Origin: Mycobacterium sp. SVM_VP21
Lineage (GTDB): Bacteria > Actinomycetota > Actinomycetes > Mycobacteriales > Mycobacteriaceae
DNA: 64,000 nucleotides
Direction of reading: 5' to 3'
NCBI GenBank assembly: GCA_024758765.1
Contig: CP101406.1
Span: forward strand, 2,170,001 to 2,234,000
Shown piece after piece: positions 36,377-46,304 of this stretch. The position numbers were made by a program, and so were the translations under genes. A model generated the notes under the pieces. The model saw nothing but the letters and a program-made list of their open reading frames with translations. It was not told where the DNA came from and made no database searches. Numbering within the stretch: position 1 is the first letter of the stretch; the number at the start of each line of letters is the position of its first letter.

Positions 36377-38764
36377 ATGAATCGCAAAAACGTGATCCGC
36401 ACCGTAACCGCGATCGCAGTGGTGTTGCTGCTCGGTTGGTCGTTCTTCTATTTCAGCGATGACACCCGCGGATACAAACCGGTCGACACCTCGGTGGCGG
36501 TGGCCCAGATCCACAGTGGCAACGTCAAGAGCGCCCAGCTCGACGACCGCGAACAGCAGCTGCGCCTGGTCCTGAAGACCCCGCTCACCAGCGTTGAGGT
36601 GACCGACAAAGCCGGCAAGTCGGGTAAAGCCGACAAGCCCGGCCGCGCCGAGAAGGTCGACAAGCTGATCACCAAGTACCCGACCGGGTACGCGGTTCCG
36701 CTCTACACCGCGTTGACTGCCAAGAAGGCCGAGATCAACACCGTGGTGAACCAGGGCAGCCTGCTCGGTTCACTGCTGATCTACATGCTGCCGATGCTGC
36801 TGCTGATCGGGTTGTTCGTGATGTTCTCCCGAATGCAGGGCGGCGCCCGGATGGGCTTCGGCATGGGCAAATCCCGGGCCAAACAGTTGGGCAAGGACAT
36901 GCCCAAGACCACCTTCGCCGACGTCGCCGGCGTGGATGAGGCGGTCGAAGAGCTCTACGAGATCAAGGACTTCCTGCAGAACCCGGGCCGCTACCAGGCG
37001 TTGGGCGCCAAGATCCCCAAAGGTGTGCTGCTCTACGGCCCGCCCGGCACCGGCAAGACGCTGCTGGCCCGCGCCGTAGCAGGAGAAGCCGGTGTTCCTT
37101 TTTTCACCATCTCCGGCTCGGACTTTGTGGAGATGTTCGTCGGTGTCGGCGCCTCCCGGGTGCGGGACCTGTTCGAACAGGCCAAACAGAACAGCCCGTG
37201 CATTGTGTTCGTGGACGAGATCGACGCGGTCGGTCGCCAGCGCGGCGCCGGCATGGGCGGCGGACACGACGAGCGCGAGCAGACTCTCAACCAGTTGCTG
37301 GTGGAGATGGACGGCTTCGGCGAGCGGGCCGGGGTCATCCTGATCGCGGCCACCAACCGGCCCGACATCCTCGACCCCGCGCTGCTGCGGCCCGGCCGGT
37401 TCGACCGCCAGATCCCGGTGACCAACCCCGACATCGCCGGGCGGCGGGCGGTGCTGCGGGTGCATTCGGCGGGCAAACCGATCGGCCCCGACGCGGACCT
37501 GGACGGGCTGGCCAAGCGCACCGTCGGCATGTCCGGCGCCGACCTGGCCAACGTGATCAACGAAGCGGCGCTGCTGACCGCGCGCGAGAACGGCACCGTC
37601 ATCACCGGCGCGGCCCTGGAAGAAGCGGTGGACCGGGTGATCGGCGGCCCCCGGCGCAAGGGCCGGATCATCAGCGAACACGAGAAGAAGATCACCGCCT
37701 ACCACGAGGGCGGCCACACCCTGGCGGCGTGGGCGATGCCCGACATCGACCCGGTCTACAAGGTCACCATCCTGGCCCGCGGCCGTACCGGCGGGCACGC
37801 GGTGGCAGTGCCCGAGGAAGACAAGGGACTGCGCACCCGCTCGGAGATGATCGCTCAGCTGGTCTTCGCCATGGGCGGGCGCGCCGCCGAGGAACTGGTG
37901 TTTCGCGAGCCGACCACCGGCGCGGTCTCCGACATCGAGAAGGCCACCGCGGTCGCGCGGGCCATGGTCACCGAGTACGGCATGAGCGCCAAGCTCGGCG
38001 CGGTTCGCTACGGCACCGACCACGGCGACCCGTTCGTCGGACGTGCGATGGGTAAGCAGGCCGACTATTCGCACGAAGTGGCCCGCGACATCGATGACGA
38101 GGTCCGCAAGCTCATCGAGGCCGCGCACACTGAGGCCTGGGAGATCCTCACCGAATACCGCGACGTCCTCGACATCCTGGCCGGTGAGCTGTTGGAGAAG
38201 GAGACGCTGCACCGCGCCGACCTGGAGAAGATCTTCGGCGACGTGAACAAGCGGCCCCGGCTGACGGCGTTCGACGACTTCGGCGGGCGTGTCCCATCCG
38301 ACAAGCCGCCGATCAAGACCCCCGGTGAGCTGGCCATCGAGCGAGGCGAGCCGTGGCCACAGCCGAAGCCGGAACCGGCGTTCAAGGCCGCCATCGCTCA
38401 GGCGTCGCGCGAGGCGGCGGCCCGGGCGGGCGAATCCGGTCCCAACGGCAGCAACGGTGTGCCCGCCGGCGGTGACGCGGGCACCCAGCCCGACTACGGC
38501 GCCCCGGCGGGCTGGCACGCACCCGGCTGGCCGCCTTCGCAGCAGCAGGCGCAGCCCCCGCAGCAGGGCGGCTACTGGTATCCGCCCCAGCACTGGCCAC
38601 CCAGCGGTTATCCGCCCGCTCAGCACTACCCGCCGTATCAGCACCAACCCCAGCCGTATCCCGGTGCGGGTCAGCCGCCGCCACCGCCGGCATCGTCCGG
38701 TGAGGCAGACGGCGGCGGTCACGGCACGGAGAACAACCGGTCCGAGCAGCCGTCCGGTGATTGA
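36377..38764 (+). CDS. ftsH: Membrane-bound AAA+ zinc protease FtsH
   Basis: The ATG at 36377 (MNRKN) gives 795 aa; an upstream frame from 36326 is possible but is less like known FtsH. Two membrane segments (residues about 9-27 and 131-150) flank an extracytoplasmic domain. The AAA+ domain has Walker A GPPGTGKT near 225, Walker [12 protein letters not shown] near 280 and the second region of homology [21 protein letters not shown]. The zinc protease motif is HEGGH near 445. It degrades membrane and regulatory proteins. The ~140-residue C-terminal tail rich in Pro, Gln, Tyr and His is longer than usual and probably disordered. It heads the fol gene block. Confidence 0.97.
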   Translation: MNRKNVIRTVTAIAVVLLLGWSFFYFSDDTRGYKPVDTSVAVAQIHSGNVKSAQLDDREQQLRLVLKTPLTSVEVTDKAGKSGKADKPGRAEKVDKLITKYPTGYAVPLYTALTAKKAEINTVVNQGSLLGSLLIYMLPMLLLIGLFVMFSRMQGGARMGFGMGKSRAKQLGKDMPKTTFADVAGVDEAVEELYEIKDFLQNPGRYQALGAKIPKGVLLYGPPGTGKTLLARAVAGEAGVPFFTISGSDFVEMFVGVGASRVRDLFEQAKQNSPCIVFVDEIDAVGRQRGAGMGGGHDEREQTLNQLLVEMDGFGERAGVILIAATNRPDILDPALLRPGRFDRQIPVTNPDIAGRRAVLRVHSAGKPIGPDADLDGLAKRTVGMSGADLANVINEAALLTARENGTVITGAALEEAVDRVIGGPRRKGRIISEHEKKITAYHEGGHTLAAWAMPDIDPVYKVTILARGRTGGHAVAVPEEDKGLRTRSEMIAQLVFAMGGRAAEELVFREPTTGAVSDIEKATAVARAMVTEYGMSAKLGAVRYGTDHGDPFVGRAMGKQADYSHEVARDIDDEVRKLIEAAHTEAWEILTEYRDVLDILAGELLEKETLHRADLEKIFGDVNKRPRLTAFDDFGGRVPSDKPPIKTPGELAIERGEPWPQPKPEPAFKAAIAQASREAAARAGESGPNGSNGVPAGGDAGTQPDYGAPAGWHAPGWPPSQQQAQPPQQGGYWYPPQHWPPSGYPPAQHYPPYQHQPQPYPGAGQPPPPPASSGEADGGGHGTENNRSEQPSGD

Positions 38765-38780
38765 GAAAGCGGGGTCGACG

Positions 38781-39359
38781 ATGACGTCGACAATTTTCGA
38801 TCAGGCGCGGGCTGAGGCCGCCGTGCGCGAGCTGCTGTTCGCGGTGGGCGAAGACCCCGACCGCCCGGGTCTGCTCGACACCCCGGCTCGGGTGGCGCGG
38901 GCATATCAGGAGATGTTCGCCGGGCTCTACACCGACCCCGACGCGGTGCTGGAGACCACCTTCGATGAGCAGCACGAAGAGCTGGTGATCGTCAGGGAGA
39001 TCCCGCTCTACTCGACCTGTGAGCACCACCTGGTGTCCTTTCACGGTGTCGCCCACGTCGGCTACATCCCCGGCCACGACGGCCGGATCACCGGTCTGTC
39101 CAAGCTGGCACGGGTGGTCGACCTCTACGCGAAGCGGCCGCAGGTACAGGAGCGGTTGACCGCACAGGTCGCCGACGCCCTGATGCGCAAACTGAATCCG
39201 CGCGGAGTCATTGTGGTGGTCGAGGCCGAGCACCTCTGCATGGCGATGCGCGGAGTGCGCAAGCCCGGCGCGATCACCACCACGTCAGCGGTCCGCGGGC
39301 AGTTCAAAACCGACAGCACGTCGCGCGCTGAGGCCCTGGAACTCATTCGGCGCAAGTGA
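38781..39359 (+). CDS. folE: GTP cyclohydrolase I
   Basis: This enzyme converts GTP to dihydroneopterin triphosphate, the first step of folate synthesis. The ATG at 38781 follows ftsH by 16 nt and gives 192 aa. Zinc ligands are in [11 protein letters not shown] near 75 and HLCMAMRGV near 147; [23 protein letters not shown] near 95-117 is diagnostic. Its TGA overlaps the GTG start of folP1. Confidence 0.97.
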   Translation: MTSTIFDQARAEAAVRELLFAVGEDPDRPGLLDTPARVARAYQEMFAGLYTDPDAVLETTFDEQHEELVIVREIPLYSTCEHHLVSFHGVAHVGYIPGHDGRITGLSKLARVVDLYAKRPQVQERLTAQVADALMRKLNPRGVIVVVEAEHLCMAMRGVRKPGAITTTSAVRGQFKTDSTSRAEALELIRRK

Positions 39360-40192
39360 GCCAGACACGCGTGCTGGTCGTCGGGGTGGTCAACGTCACC
39401 GCCGATTCGTTCTCCGACGGCGGGCGCTACCTCGACGTCGATCGCGCCGTGGCGCACGGCCGAGAGCTGGCGGGCCAGGGTGCGGCGATCATCGACGTAG
39501 GGGGCGAATCGACTCGGCCCGGCGCGGTGCGCACCGACCCGCGGGCGGAAGCGCAGCGAGTGGTCCCGGTGGTGAAAGAACTTGCTGACCAAGGTATTAC
39601 GGTCAGCGTTGACACGATGAATGCCGCCGTGGCTGAAGCAGCGCTGGACGCCGGCGCCACGATCGTCAACGACGTGTCCGGGGGAGCGGCGGACCCCGCC
39701 ATGGCTCCGCTGTTGGCCTCTTCGGGTGCCCGATGGGTGCTGATGCACTGGCGGCCGGTCGATCCCGATAATCCGCACCGGGTGCAGTGCTACGGCGACA
39801 TCACTGCCGAGGTCCGTCAGGATCTGCTCGCAGCCGTCGACGCGGCTGTGGCCGCCGGCGTGGATCCGGCGCAGTTGATCGTCGATCCCGGTCTGGGCTT
39901 CGCCAAGACCGCGCAACACAATTGGGCACTGCTGCATGGGTTGCCGCAATTGGTCGACCTCGGTATGCCGGTGCTGGTCGGCGCGTCACGTAAGCGGTTT
40001 CTCGGTACGCTGCTGGCGAGCGAGGACGGCACGCCGCGGCCGCCCGACGAGCGCGAAACGGCCACCGCGGTGATATCGGCGTTGTCCGCGCTGCACGGCG
40101 CCTGGGGCGTGCGGGTGCACGACGTGCGGGCCTCGGTCGACGCGCTACGAGTCCTGGAAGCCTGGAATCAAGGAGGCGCAAGCGATGACTGA
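39356..40192 (+). CDS. folP1: Dihydropteroate synthase
   Basis: It condenses pterin pyrophosphate with p-aminobenzoate and is the sulfonamide target. The GTG start overlaps the folE stop by 4 nt, giving 278 aa. Signatures are [17 protein letters not shown] at the N-terminus, [11 protein letters not shown] near 43-54, IVNDVSGG near 101, DPGLGFAKT near 180 and GASRKRFLG near 207. All catalytic loops look intact. Confidence 0.97.
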   Translation: MSQTRVLVVGVVNVTADSFSDGGRYLDVDRAVAHGRELAGQGAAIIDVGGESTRPGAVRTDPRAEAQRVVPVVKELADQGITVSVDTMNAAVAEAALDAGATIVNDVSGGAADPAMAPLLASSGARWVLMHWRPVDPDNPHRVQCYGDITAEVRQDLLAAVDAAVAAGVDPAQLIVDPGLGFAKTAQHNWALLHGLPQLVDLGMPVLVGASRKRFLGTLLASEDGTPRPPDERETATAVISALSALHGAWGVRVHDVRASVDALRVLEAWNQGGASDD

Positions 40193-40574
40193 TCGGATCG
40201 AGTTGCGCGGCTTGAAGGTTCGCGGCAACCACGGTGTGTTCGCGCACGAGCGTGCCGACGGTCAGGACTTCATCGTCGACATCACGGTCTGGATGGACCT
40301 CGCCGCTGCGGCAGCCAGCGACAACTTGGCCGATACCTACGACTACGGACAGCTCGCGCAGCGCGCCGCGGATATCGTCGCGGGCCCGGCTCGCGATCTC
40401 ATCGAGACCGTCGCCGCCGAGATCGCCGAGGAGGTGATGGGCGACCCGCGGGTGCAGGCCGTGGAGGTGGCGCTGCACAAGCCACACGCCCCGATCCCGC
40501 TCACCTTCGCCGACGTTGCGGTGGTGGCCCGGCGCTCACGCAGCGATCGACGCGGCAGGGTGGTGCCGGCGTGA
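40185..40574 (+). CDS. folB: Dihydroneopterin aldolase
   Basis: This 129-aa tunnel-fold enzyme cleaves dihydroneopterin to hydroxymethyl-dihydropterin. [23 protein letters not shown] at the N-terminus holds the substrate-binding Glu, and [13 protein letters not shown] near 90 contains the catalytic Lys. It overlaps folP1 by 8 nt and folK by 4 nt. Confidence 0.96.
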   Translation: MTDRIELRGLKVRGNHGVFAHERADGQDFIVDITVWMDLAAAAASDNLADTYDYGQLAQRAADIVAGPARDLIETVAAEIAEEVMGDPRVQAVEVALHKPHAPIPLTFADVAVVARRSRSDRRGRVVPA

Positions 40575-41089
40575 GCCGTGCGGTGCTTTCCATCGGGTCC
40601 AACCTGGGGGACCGGTTGGCCCTGCTGCAGTCGGCGGTCGACGGCCTGCGCCCAGCGGTGCGCGCGGTTTCGGGGGTGTACGAGACCGCGGCATGGGGCG
40701 GCGTCGAACAGGGGCCCTTCCTCAACGCGGTGCTGATCGTCGAAGATCCGGCCGCCGACGAACACGGCTGGCTGCGCCGGGCGCACGAACTGGAGCAGGC
40801 GGCCGAGCGGGTGCGCACGCAGCGGTGGGGGCCACGGACCCTGGATGTCGACGTGATTAGCTACCGCGATCTGCACGGGACCGAGGTGCGATCCGACGAC
40901 GACGCGCTGACCCTGCCCCACCCGCGGGCCCATCTGCGTGCGTTCGTCCTGGTGCCCTGGTTATCGATCGAGCCGGAGGCACGACTGGCCGTAGACGGCC
41001 GACCGCGTGCGGTGACAGATTTGCTCGACGAGCTGGAACCGGCTGAGCGTGCCGGTGTGTCGCTGACCGACCTGGTGCTGCAGCTCTGA
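40571..41089 (+). CDS. folK: Hydroxymethyl-dihydropterin pyrophosphokinase
   Basis: This 172-aa enzyme transfers pyrophosphate from ATP to 6-hydroxymethyl-dihydropterin. It shows [20 protein letters not shown] near 6-25, [11 protein letters not shown] near 50, and [16 protein letters not shown] near 84-99 with the Mg-binding Asp pair. [16 protein letters not shown] near 118 closes the family pattern. GTG start overlaps folB by 4 nt. Confidence 0.96.
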   Translation: MSRAVLSIGSNLGDRLALLQSAVDGLRPAVRAVSGVYETAAWGGVEQGPFLNAVLIVEDPAADEHGWLRRAHELEQAAERVRTQRWGPRTLDVDVISYRDLHGTEVRSDDDALTLPHPRAHLRAFVLVPWLSIEPEARLAVDGRPRAVTDLLDELEPAERAGVSLTDLVLQL

Positions 41090-41574
41090 TGGGCCCGACT
41101 CGCAAACGTGACGTGGCCGCCGCGGCAGCCGCGGTCGCCATCATCAGCTACCTGGCGGTCCCGCTGCTGTATCGATGGTTCCCGCCCATCACCGTGTGGA
41201 CCGGAATATCGCTGCTGGCGGTCGCGATCGCCGAGGGGGCGTGGGGTCGCTACGTCGGGGCGAAGATCGACGACGGCCAGATCGGCGCCGGGGCCGGCCG
41301 GCTGCATCCGCTCGCGGTGGCTCGCACCGTGGTGGTCGCCAAGGCGTCGGCCTGGATGGGGGCGCTGGTGCTGGGCTTCTGGCTTGGTGTGCTCGGCTAT
41401 CTGCTGCCGCGCCGGTCCACGCTGCAGGTTGCGGCCCAGGACACCGGCGGCGCCGTGGTCGCCGCGGCCAGCGCGCTGGCTCTGCTCATCGCCGCGCTGT
41501 GGCTGCAGAACCGCTGCAAATCGCCGGACGATCCGTGCCCGCCCACCGAGCTGACCGGAAACCAACCCGGGTGA
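41089..41574 (+). CDS. DUF3180 membrane protein (Rv3605c homologue)
   Basis: This 161-aa protein has four likely membrane helices (about residues 10-25, 33-50, 84-103 and 120-140) and a conserved stretch RLHPLAVARTVVVAKASAWMGALVLGFWLG typical of DUF3180, which nearly always follows folK in actinobacteria. Function unknown. Its ATG overlaps the last base of the folK stop. Confidence 0.88.
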   Translation: MGPTRKRDVAAAAAAVAIISYLAVPLLYRWFPPITVWTGISLLAVAIAEGAWGRYVGAKIDDGQIGAGAGRLHPLAVARTVVVAKASAWMGALVLGFWLGVLGYLLPRRSTLQVAAQDTGGAVVAAASALALLIAALWLQNRCKSPDDPCPPTELTGNQPG

Positions 41575-41675
41575 GAATCGCCGGAGTGGGGCGACACGCG
41601 GATTGACCTCGTACAGGTACAGTCGGGCAATGCGCGCCAGCAACGGTACGGGACAGAGCGGCGAGGAGGGGGCAC

Positions 41676-41693
41676 CTCCCGCTTGCGGGGGAG
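41676..41693. repeat. REP-like palindrome upstream of the Rv3604c homologue
   Basis: CTCCCGC-TT-GCGGGgGAG forms a hairpin in the 129-bp gap before the next gene. I recall near-identical CTCCCGCTTGCGGGGGAG elements scattered through several mycobacterial genomes, but no second copy was noticed in this window. It could also act as a transcript hairpin. Confidence 0.4.
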
Positions 41694-41703
41694 AGCGGCG
41701 CAG

Positions 41704-43059
41704 ATGAATTCGGTCCTGTCCCGCGCCCCGGGTCGGCGTGGAGTTCGCAGGCCGGGCTGGACATTGATGACGGCGTTGCTGATCCTTGCGATCGCCGCGA
41801 GTTCGGCGCTGGTGTTCACCAGTCGCGTGGAGCTGCTCAAACTCGCCGTCATCATCGCGCTCTGGGCCGCGGTCGCCGCCGCGTTCGTCTCGGTGATCTA
41901 TCGGCGGCAAAGCGATGTGGACCAGGCTCGGGCCCGAGACCTGAAATTGGTCTACGACCTGCAACTCGATCGGGAGATTTCCGCGCGTCGCGAGTACGAG
42001 CTGACGGTGGAATCCCAGCTGCGCCGCGAACTGGCCTCAGAACTGCGGGCACAGGCCGCCGACGAGGTCGCGGCGTTGCGCGCCGAGTTGTCCGCGCTGC
42101 GCACCAACCTGGAGATTCTGTTCGACGCCGACCTGAGCCACCGGCCGGCCCTTGAGCCTGAGCGGACCGCGGTCCGTGCCTACAGCGACTGGGCGCGCTC
42201 CGCTGAGCAACCCCACACCGGCGCCACCCGGGTCGCGTCGGCGGCCACCACGAGCTACCCGCCGGACTCGGTCACCGAGACCGCGGAGAACCCGATCATC
42301 GACGTTCCGGAGGTGCGGATCCCGGCCGCCGGGAGCCCCCTGCCCCAGGCTCCGCAGAAACCGCAGGCGCCGCACGTCGAGGGCCGCCGCGGTTCGCATC
42401 GCCGTAGCGCCGACGAATCACCCCGGCCCCCCGAGGAGGCCCCGCCGTCACAACCGGCCGCCGCCCGCTGGGCCCAACCGCCGCAGCCTTTCGTCGCGCC
42501 GGAACCCCGCCGCGAGCCGGAGCCGCCGCCACCTGCCCCGCAGCCTCCTCCCCGGGCCGCCGTGCCGACCCCATCCTGGAAACCCGTTGGCGCCGAGGGA
42601 GAATGGTTGCCGCCGGGCGCTCCCGGCAGTCACTGGTCGGCGGATGTTCCGGCGGAAGCCGGACGGCACGGCGTGTCCGAGCAGAGCGCCGAAGCGCCGA
42701 ACCGCCGCGGTCGCCACTCCGGCCCGGCCGAATCCGCCGCCGGTCCGGCCAACGGCGCCGAGCCGGCACGCCACGAGGGAGGGGGGCGCCGTCGGGCGCG
42801 CTCCCGGCACGCGGCGGAGTCGGGCGGTGGCCATGCCCAGCCGACGCCGCTCGACCGGGTGCCACCGGTAGCCGCTGAGCCGCAGGCGGCCGCCCCGGCA
42901 GCTCCCGCCCACGTCGGTGGGGCCGTGTCCCGGCATTCCGCAGGCGCCGACGTGAGCACTGACGGCCCCAGCACCGGCGGCCAGTCGGTGGCTGACTTGC
43001 TGGCCCGGCTGCAGCCCACCCCGACGGAGGGTCGCCGGCACCGCCGCCGCGAGGACTGA
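41704..43059 (+). CDS. DUF6779-type membrane protein with Pro-rich tail (Rv3604c homologue)
   Basis: The ATG at 41704 gives 451 aa. Two N-terminal membrane helices (about 18-40 and 44-62) are followed by a charged coiled coil (ARDLKLVYDLQLDREISARREYEL and on to about 145) and then a ~300-residue low-complexity region rich in Pro, Ala, Arg and Glu. Conserved position between folK and panC matches Rv3604c. The layout suggests a membrane-anchored cytoplasmic scaffold; no enzyme motif is visible. Confidence 0.82.
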   Translation: MNSVLSRAPGRRGVRRPGWTLMTALLILAIAASSALVFTSRVELLKLAVIIALWAAVAAAFVSVIYRRQSDVDQARARDLKLVYDLQLDREISARREYELTVESQLRRELASELRAQAADEVAALRAELSALRTNLEILFDADLSHRPALEPERTAVRAYSDWARSAEQPHTGATRVASAATTSYPPDSVTETAENPIIDVPEVRIPAAGSPLPQAPQKPQAPHVEGRRGSHRRSADESPRPPEEAPPSQPAAARWAQPPQPFVAPEPRREPEPPPPAPQPPPRAAVPTPSWKPVGAEGEWLPPGAPGSHWSADVPAEAGRHGVSEQSAEAPNRRGRHSGPAESAAGPANGAEPARHEGGGRRRARSRHAAESGGGHAQPTPLDRVPPVAAEPQAAAPAAPAHVGGAVSRHSAGADVSTDGPSTGGQSVADLLARLQPTPTEGRRHRRRED

Positions 43060-43187
43060 TCCCCGCTCGACTGCGACCAACGTCACTCGCAGCGCCGGGA
43101 CCGATCGGGATAGACTCACCGGCGACCGTCCGGTACCCGCAACGCGGGACTGGAACGAAAACCACGAGAACCTGTGAGGTCGTCTGC

Positions 43188-44090
43188 ATGGCGCAGTTCG
43201 ACGGACTGCGGCCCGCCCGGCTCAAGGTCGGCGTCATCTCGGCTGGCCGCGTCGGCACCGCACTCGGTGTTGCGCTGGAGCGCGCCGAGCATGTCGTGGT
43301 GGCCTGCAGTGCCATCTCCGAGGAGTCGCGGCAGCGCGCCCACCGCCGACTGCCCGACAGCCTGATCCTGCCGGCGCCCGATGTTGCCGCGGACGCGGAG
43401 CTGCTGCTGCTCGCCGTCCCCGACACCGAACTGGCCGGCATAGTGTCCGGTCTGGCCGCCACGGGCGCCGTGCGCGCCGGCACGATCGTTGTGCACACCT
43501 CCGGGGCCACCGGGATCAGCGTGCTTGCGCCGCTGACCGAGCAGGGCTGCCTGCCGCTGGCCATCCATCCCGCGATGACCTTCACCGGCTCGGATGAGGA
43601 CATCGACCGGTTGTCCGAGAGCTGTTTCGGTATCACCGCTGCCGACGAGATCGGCTTCGCCATCGCCGAGGCACTGACGCTCGAGATCGGCGCTGAGCCG
43701 TTCCGCGTCGAGGAGTCCGCCCGCACCCTCTACCACGCCGCGCTCTGCCACGGCGGAAACCACGTGGTCACCGTGATCGACGATGCGCTGGTGGCGTTGC
43801 GGGCGGCATTGCCGGGGCGGCTCGGCGCGACTGTGGCCGACGACCCCGACGGTATCGCCGAGCGGGTGCTCGGACCACTGGTGCGCGCCGCGCTGGCCAA
43901 CACCCTGCGCGACGGTCGGGCCGCGCTGACCGGTCCGGTGGCCCGTGGCGACTCGGCCACCCTGGCCCGGCACCTGCGGGCGCTGGCCGCCGTGGACCCC
44001 GACCTGGCCGAGGCCTATCGCACCAACGCCCTGCGCACGGCGCACCGCGCGGGTGCCGCCGACGACGTGCTGGAGGTGCTGGCTCGATGA
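43188..44090 (+). CDS. Rossmann-fold/DUF2520 dehydrogenase-like protein (Rv3603c homologue)
   Basis: This 300-aa protein has an N-terminal NAD(P)-binding fold ([18 protein letters not shown] near 14-31) and a helical DUF2520 domain ([23 protein letters not shown] near 180-202), the pattern of 6-phosphogluconate-dehydrogenase-like reductases. Its TGA overlaps the panC start by 4 nt, linking it to pantothenate synthesis. No panE is visible in the cluster, so a ketopantoate reductase role is plausible; this is inference from context. Confidence 0.85.
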   Translation: MAQFDGLRPARLKVGVISAGRVGTALGVALERAEHVVVACSAISEESRQRAHRRLPDSLILPAPDVAADAELLLLAVPDTELAGIVSGLAATGAVRAGTIVVHTSGATGISVLAPLTEQGCLPLAIHPAMTFTGSDEDIDRLSESCFGITAADEIGFAIAEALTLEIGAEPFRVEESARTLYHAALCHGGNHVVTVIDDALVALRAALPGRLGATVADDPDGIAERVLGPLVRAALANTLRDGRAALTGPVARGDSATLARHLRALAAVDPDLAEAYRTNALRTAHRAGAADDVLEVLAR

Positions 44091-45022
44091 GCTCGAATAC
44101 CGTCCGGGGCCCGCAGCCCACCTTCACCGCCGGCGGGTTCAACGTCTACGAACGCCCTGATGACGTCGCCCGGGTCAGCCGCGCGCTGCGGTCGACCGGT
44201 CGCCGGGTGATGCTGGTGCCGACCATGGGCGCCCTGCATGAAGGTCACCTGTCGCTGGTTCGCGCGGCGCAGCGGGTGCCCGGTTCGGTGGTGGCGGTGT
44301 CGATCTTCGTCAACCCGCTGCAGTTCGGCGCCGGAGAGGACCTGGACGCCTACCCGCGCACCCTGGACGACGACTCGGCTGCGCTGCGCGCCGCAGGGGT
44401 CGACCTGGTTTTCACGCCGACTGCCGCGGCCATGTATCCGAACGGACCTCGCACCGCAGTGCACCCGGGACCGCTGGGAGCCGAACTCGAAGGGGCGGCG
44501 CGCCCGACCCACTTCGCCGGCATGCTCACCGTGGTCGCCAAATTACTGTCGATCGTCAACCCCGACCGGGTGTTCTTGGGGGAGAAGGATTATCAACAGT
44601 TGGTTTTGGTGCGCCAGATGGTCACCGACCTCAACCTCGACGTGACGGTGGTGGGCGTCCCCACTGTGCGCGAGTCCGACGGTCTAGCGATGTCTTCGCG
44701 CAATCGCTACCTCAACCCGGCTCAGCGCGAAGCGGCGACGGCTCTGTCGGCCGCCCTGGCTGCCGGTGAGCGCGCGGCCGCGGCCGGTGCACAAGCGGCC
44801 CTGGATGCCGCCGCCGCGGTGTTGTCCGCGGTGCCTGCCGTCGACGTCGACTATCTGCAGGTTCGAGGAGTCGACCTCGGCCCGGCGCCCACCGACGGAA
44901 CCGGACGCCTGTTGATTGCCGCCCGGGTCGGCTCGACCCGACTGCTCGACAACGCGGCGGTCACGCTCGGACTTCCCATCGACGCCGACGTGGCGTTAGC
45001 CGCACAAACCCGGAGGAATTGA
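44087..45022 (+). CDS. panC: Pantothenate synthetase
   Basis: It joins pantoate and beta-alanine with ATP through a pantoyl adenylate. Motifs: [17 protein letters not shown] near 41-57 with the HxGH nucleotide site, [18 protein letters not shown] near 73, [17 protein letters not shown] near 163 and [16 protein letters not shown] near 195 with the KMSKS-like SSRN. 311 aa. It overlaps its neighbours on both sides. Confidence 0.97.
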   Translation: MSSNTVRGPQPTFTAGGFNVYERPDDVARVSRALRSTGRRVMLVPTMGALHEGHLSLVRAAQRVPGSVVAVSIFVNPLQFGAGEDLDAYPRTLDDDSAALRAAGVDLVFTPTAAAMYPNGPRTAVHPGPLGAELEGAARPTHFAGMLTVVAKLLSIVNPDRVFLGEKDYQQLVLVRQMVTDLNLDVTVVGVPTVRESDGLAMSSRNRYLNPAQREAATALSAALAAGERAAAAGAQAALDAAAAVLSAVPAVDVDYLQVRGVDLGPAPTDGTGRLLIAARVGSTRLLDNAAVTLGLPIDADVALAAQTRRN

Positions 45023-45438
45023 TGTTTCGGACGATGCTCAAGTCGAAGATTCACCGTGCCACGGTCACTCATGCCGACCTGCACTATGTCGGCTCGGTGA
45101 CCATCGACGCCGATCTGATGGACGCTGCTGACCTGCTCGAGGGTGAGCAGGTCACGATCGTCGACATCGACAACGGCGCCCGACTGGTCACCTACGCCAT
45201 CACTGGCGAGCGGGGCAGCGGTGTCATCGGAATCAACGGTGCGGCAGCGCATCTGGTGCATCCCGGCGACCTGGTCATCCTGATCGCCTACGGCACCATG
45301 GAGGACGCCGAGGCCCGCCACTACCGGCCGCGGATCGTGTTCGTCGACGCCGAGAACAAGCAGGTGGACCTCGGTGACGACCCGGCCTTCGTGCCCGATG
45401 ACGTTTCGGATCTGCTGTCGCCCAGAAGCGTGCACTAG
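45022..45438 (+). CDS. panD: Aspartate 1-decarboxylase proenzyme
   Basis: It makes beta-alanine from aspartate. The ATG at 45022 shares its A with the panC TGA. The self-cleavage site is Gly24-Ser25 in HYVGSVTID, which yields the pyruvoyl cofactor; [22 protein letters not shown] follows. 138 aa. It is preceded by GGAGGAATTG, a good ribosome binding site. Confidence 0.97.
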   Translation: MFRTMLKSKIHRATVTHADLHYVGSVTIDADLMDAADLLEGEQVTIVDIDNGARLVTYAITGERGSGVIGINGAAAHLVHPGDLVILIAYGTMEDAEARHYRPRIVFVDAENKQVDLGDDPAFVPDDVSDLLSPRSVH

Positions 45439-45440
45439 CC

Positions 45441-46253
45441 GTGTTGCTGGCGATCGACGTCCGCAACACCCACACTGTCATCGGCCTGATCTCCGGTTCC
45501 GGTGACAACGGAAACGTTGTGCAGCAGTGGCGGATTCGGACCGAGGCGGAGATCACTGCCGACGAGCTGGCGTTGACTCTGGATGGACTCATCGGAGATG
45601 ACGGCGAACAACTCACCGGTGCCGCCGCGCTGTCCACGGTCCCGTCGGTGCTGCATGAAGTTCGGCTGATGCTCGACCAGTACTGGCCCTCGGTCCCCGC
45701 CGTGTTGATCGAGCCCGGGGTACGCACCGGGATCCCGCTGCTGGTGGACAACCCTAAGGAAGTGGGCGCCGACCGGATCGTCAACGGGCTGGCCGCATTT
45801 CACAAGTTCAAGACGGCAGCCATCGTTGTCGATTTCGGCTCGTCGATCTGCGTCGATGTGGTTTCGGCCAAGGGGGAGTTCCTCGGCGGTGCCATCGCGC
45901 CCGGCGTCCAGATCTCCTCGGACGCCGCCGCTGCCCGCTCCGCCGGACTGCGCCGGGTCGAACTCACCCGGCCGCGCTCGGTGATCGGCAAGAACACCGT
46001 CGAATGTATGCAGGCCGGCGCGGTCTACGGGTTCGCCGGCCTGGTCGACGGTCTGGTTCGCCGGGTCCGCGAGGAGGCCGCTGGCGCGGGGGACGACGTG
46101 ACCGTGGTCGCCACCGGCCACTCTGCGCCGCTGTTGCTGGCCGATCTGGAGACGGTCGACCACCACGACGCCAATCTGACCCTGGACGGACTGCGGCTGG
46201 TGTTCGAACGCAACCGGGACAGCCAGCGGGGCAGGCTCCGTCCGGCGCGCTGA
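45441..46253 (+). CDS. coaX: Type III pantothenate kinase
   Basis: This enzyme phosphorylates pantothenate, the first committed step to CoA. It starts [15 protein letters not shown] with the phosphate-binding Asp, then [30 protein letters not shown] near 90-120 and [27 protein letters not shown] near 132-158. Length (270 aa) and sequence are close to M. tuberculosis CoaX. It starts 3 nt after the panD stop, completing an aspartate/pantoate-to-phosphopantothenate unit. Confidence 0.96.
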   Translation: MLLAIDVRNTHTVIGLISGSGDNGNVVQQWRIRTEAEITADELALTLDGLIGDDGEQLTGAAALSTVPSVLHEVRLMLDQYWPSVPAVLIEPGVRTGIPLLVDNPKEVGADRIVNGLAAFHKFKTAAIVVDFGSSICVDVVSAKGEFLGGAIAPGVQISSDAAAARSAGLRRVELTRPRSVIGKNTVECMQAGAVYGFAGLVDGLVRRVREEAAGAGDDVTVVATGHSAPLLLADLETVDHHDANLTLDGLRLVFERNRDSQRGRLRPAR

Positions 46254-46290
46254 GCGCCGCCGGCTTTTCGTTCTCTAGCCCCTGTTCCTC

Positions 46291-46296
46291 TAAGCT
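46291..46296 (+). promoter_or_regulatory. Possible leaderless -10 element of lysS
   Basis: TAAGCT lies 8 nt before the GTG start of lysS, the spacing expected for a leaderless mycobacterial transcript. The same TAAGCTGGC..GTCGTGA arrangement precedes cysS. Confidence 0.45.
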
Positions 46297-46304
46297 GGCG
46301 GGTC

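Noticed and set aside
36770..38722. 650-aa minus-strand open frame opposite ftsH
   Set aside because: Low-complexity antisense of a gene with complete FtsH motifs.
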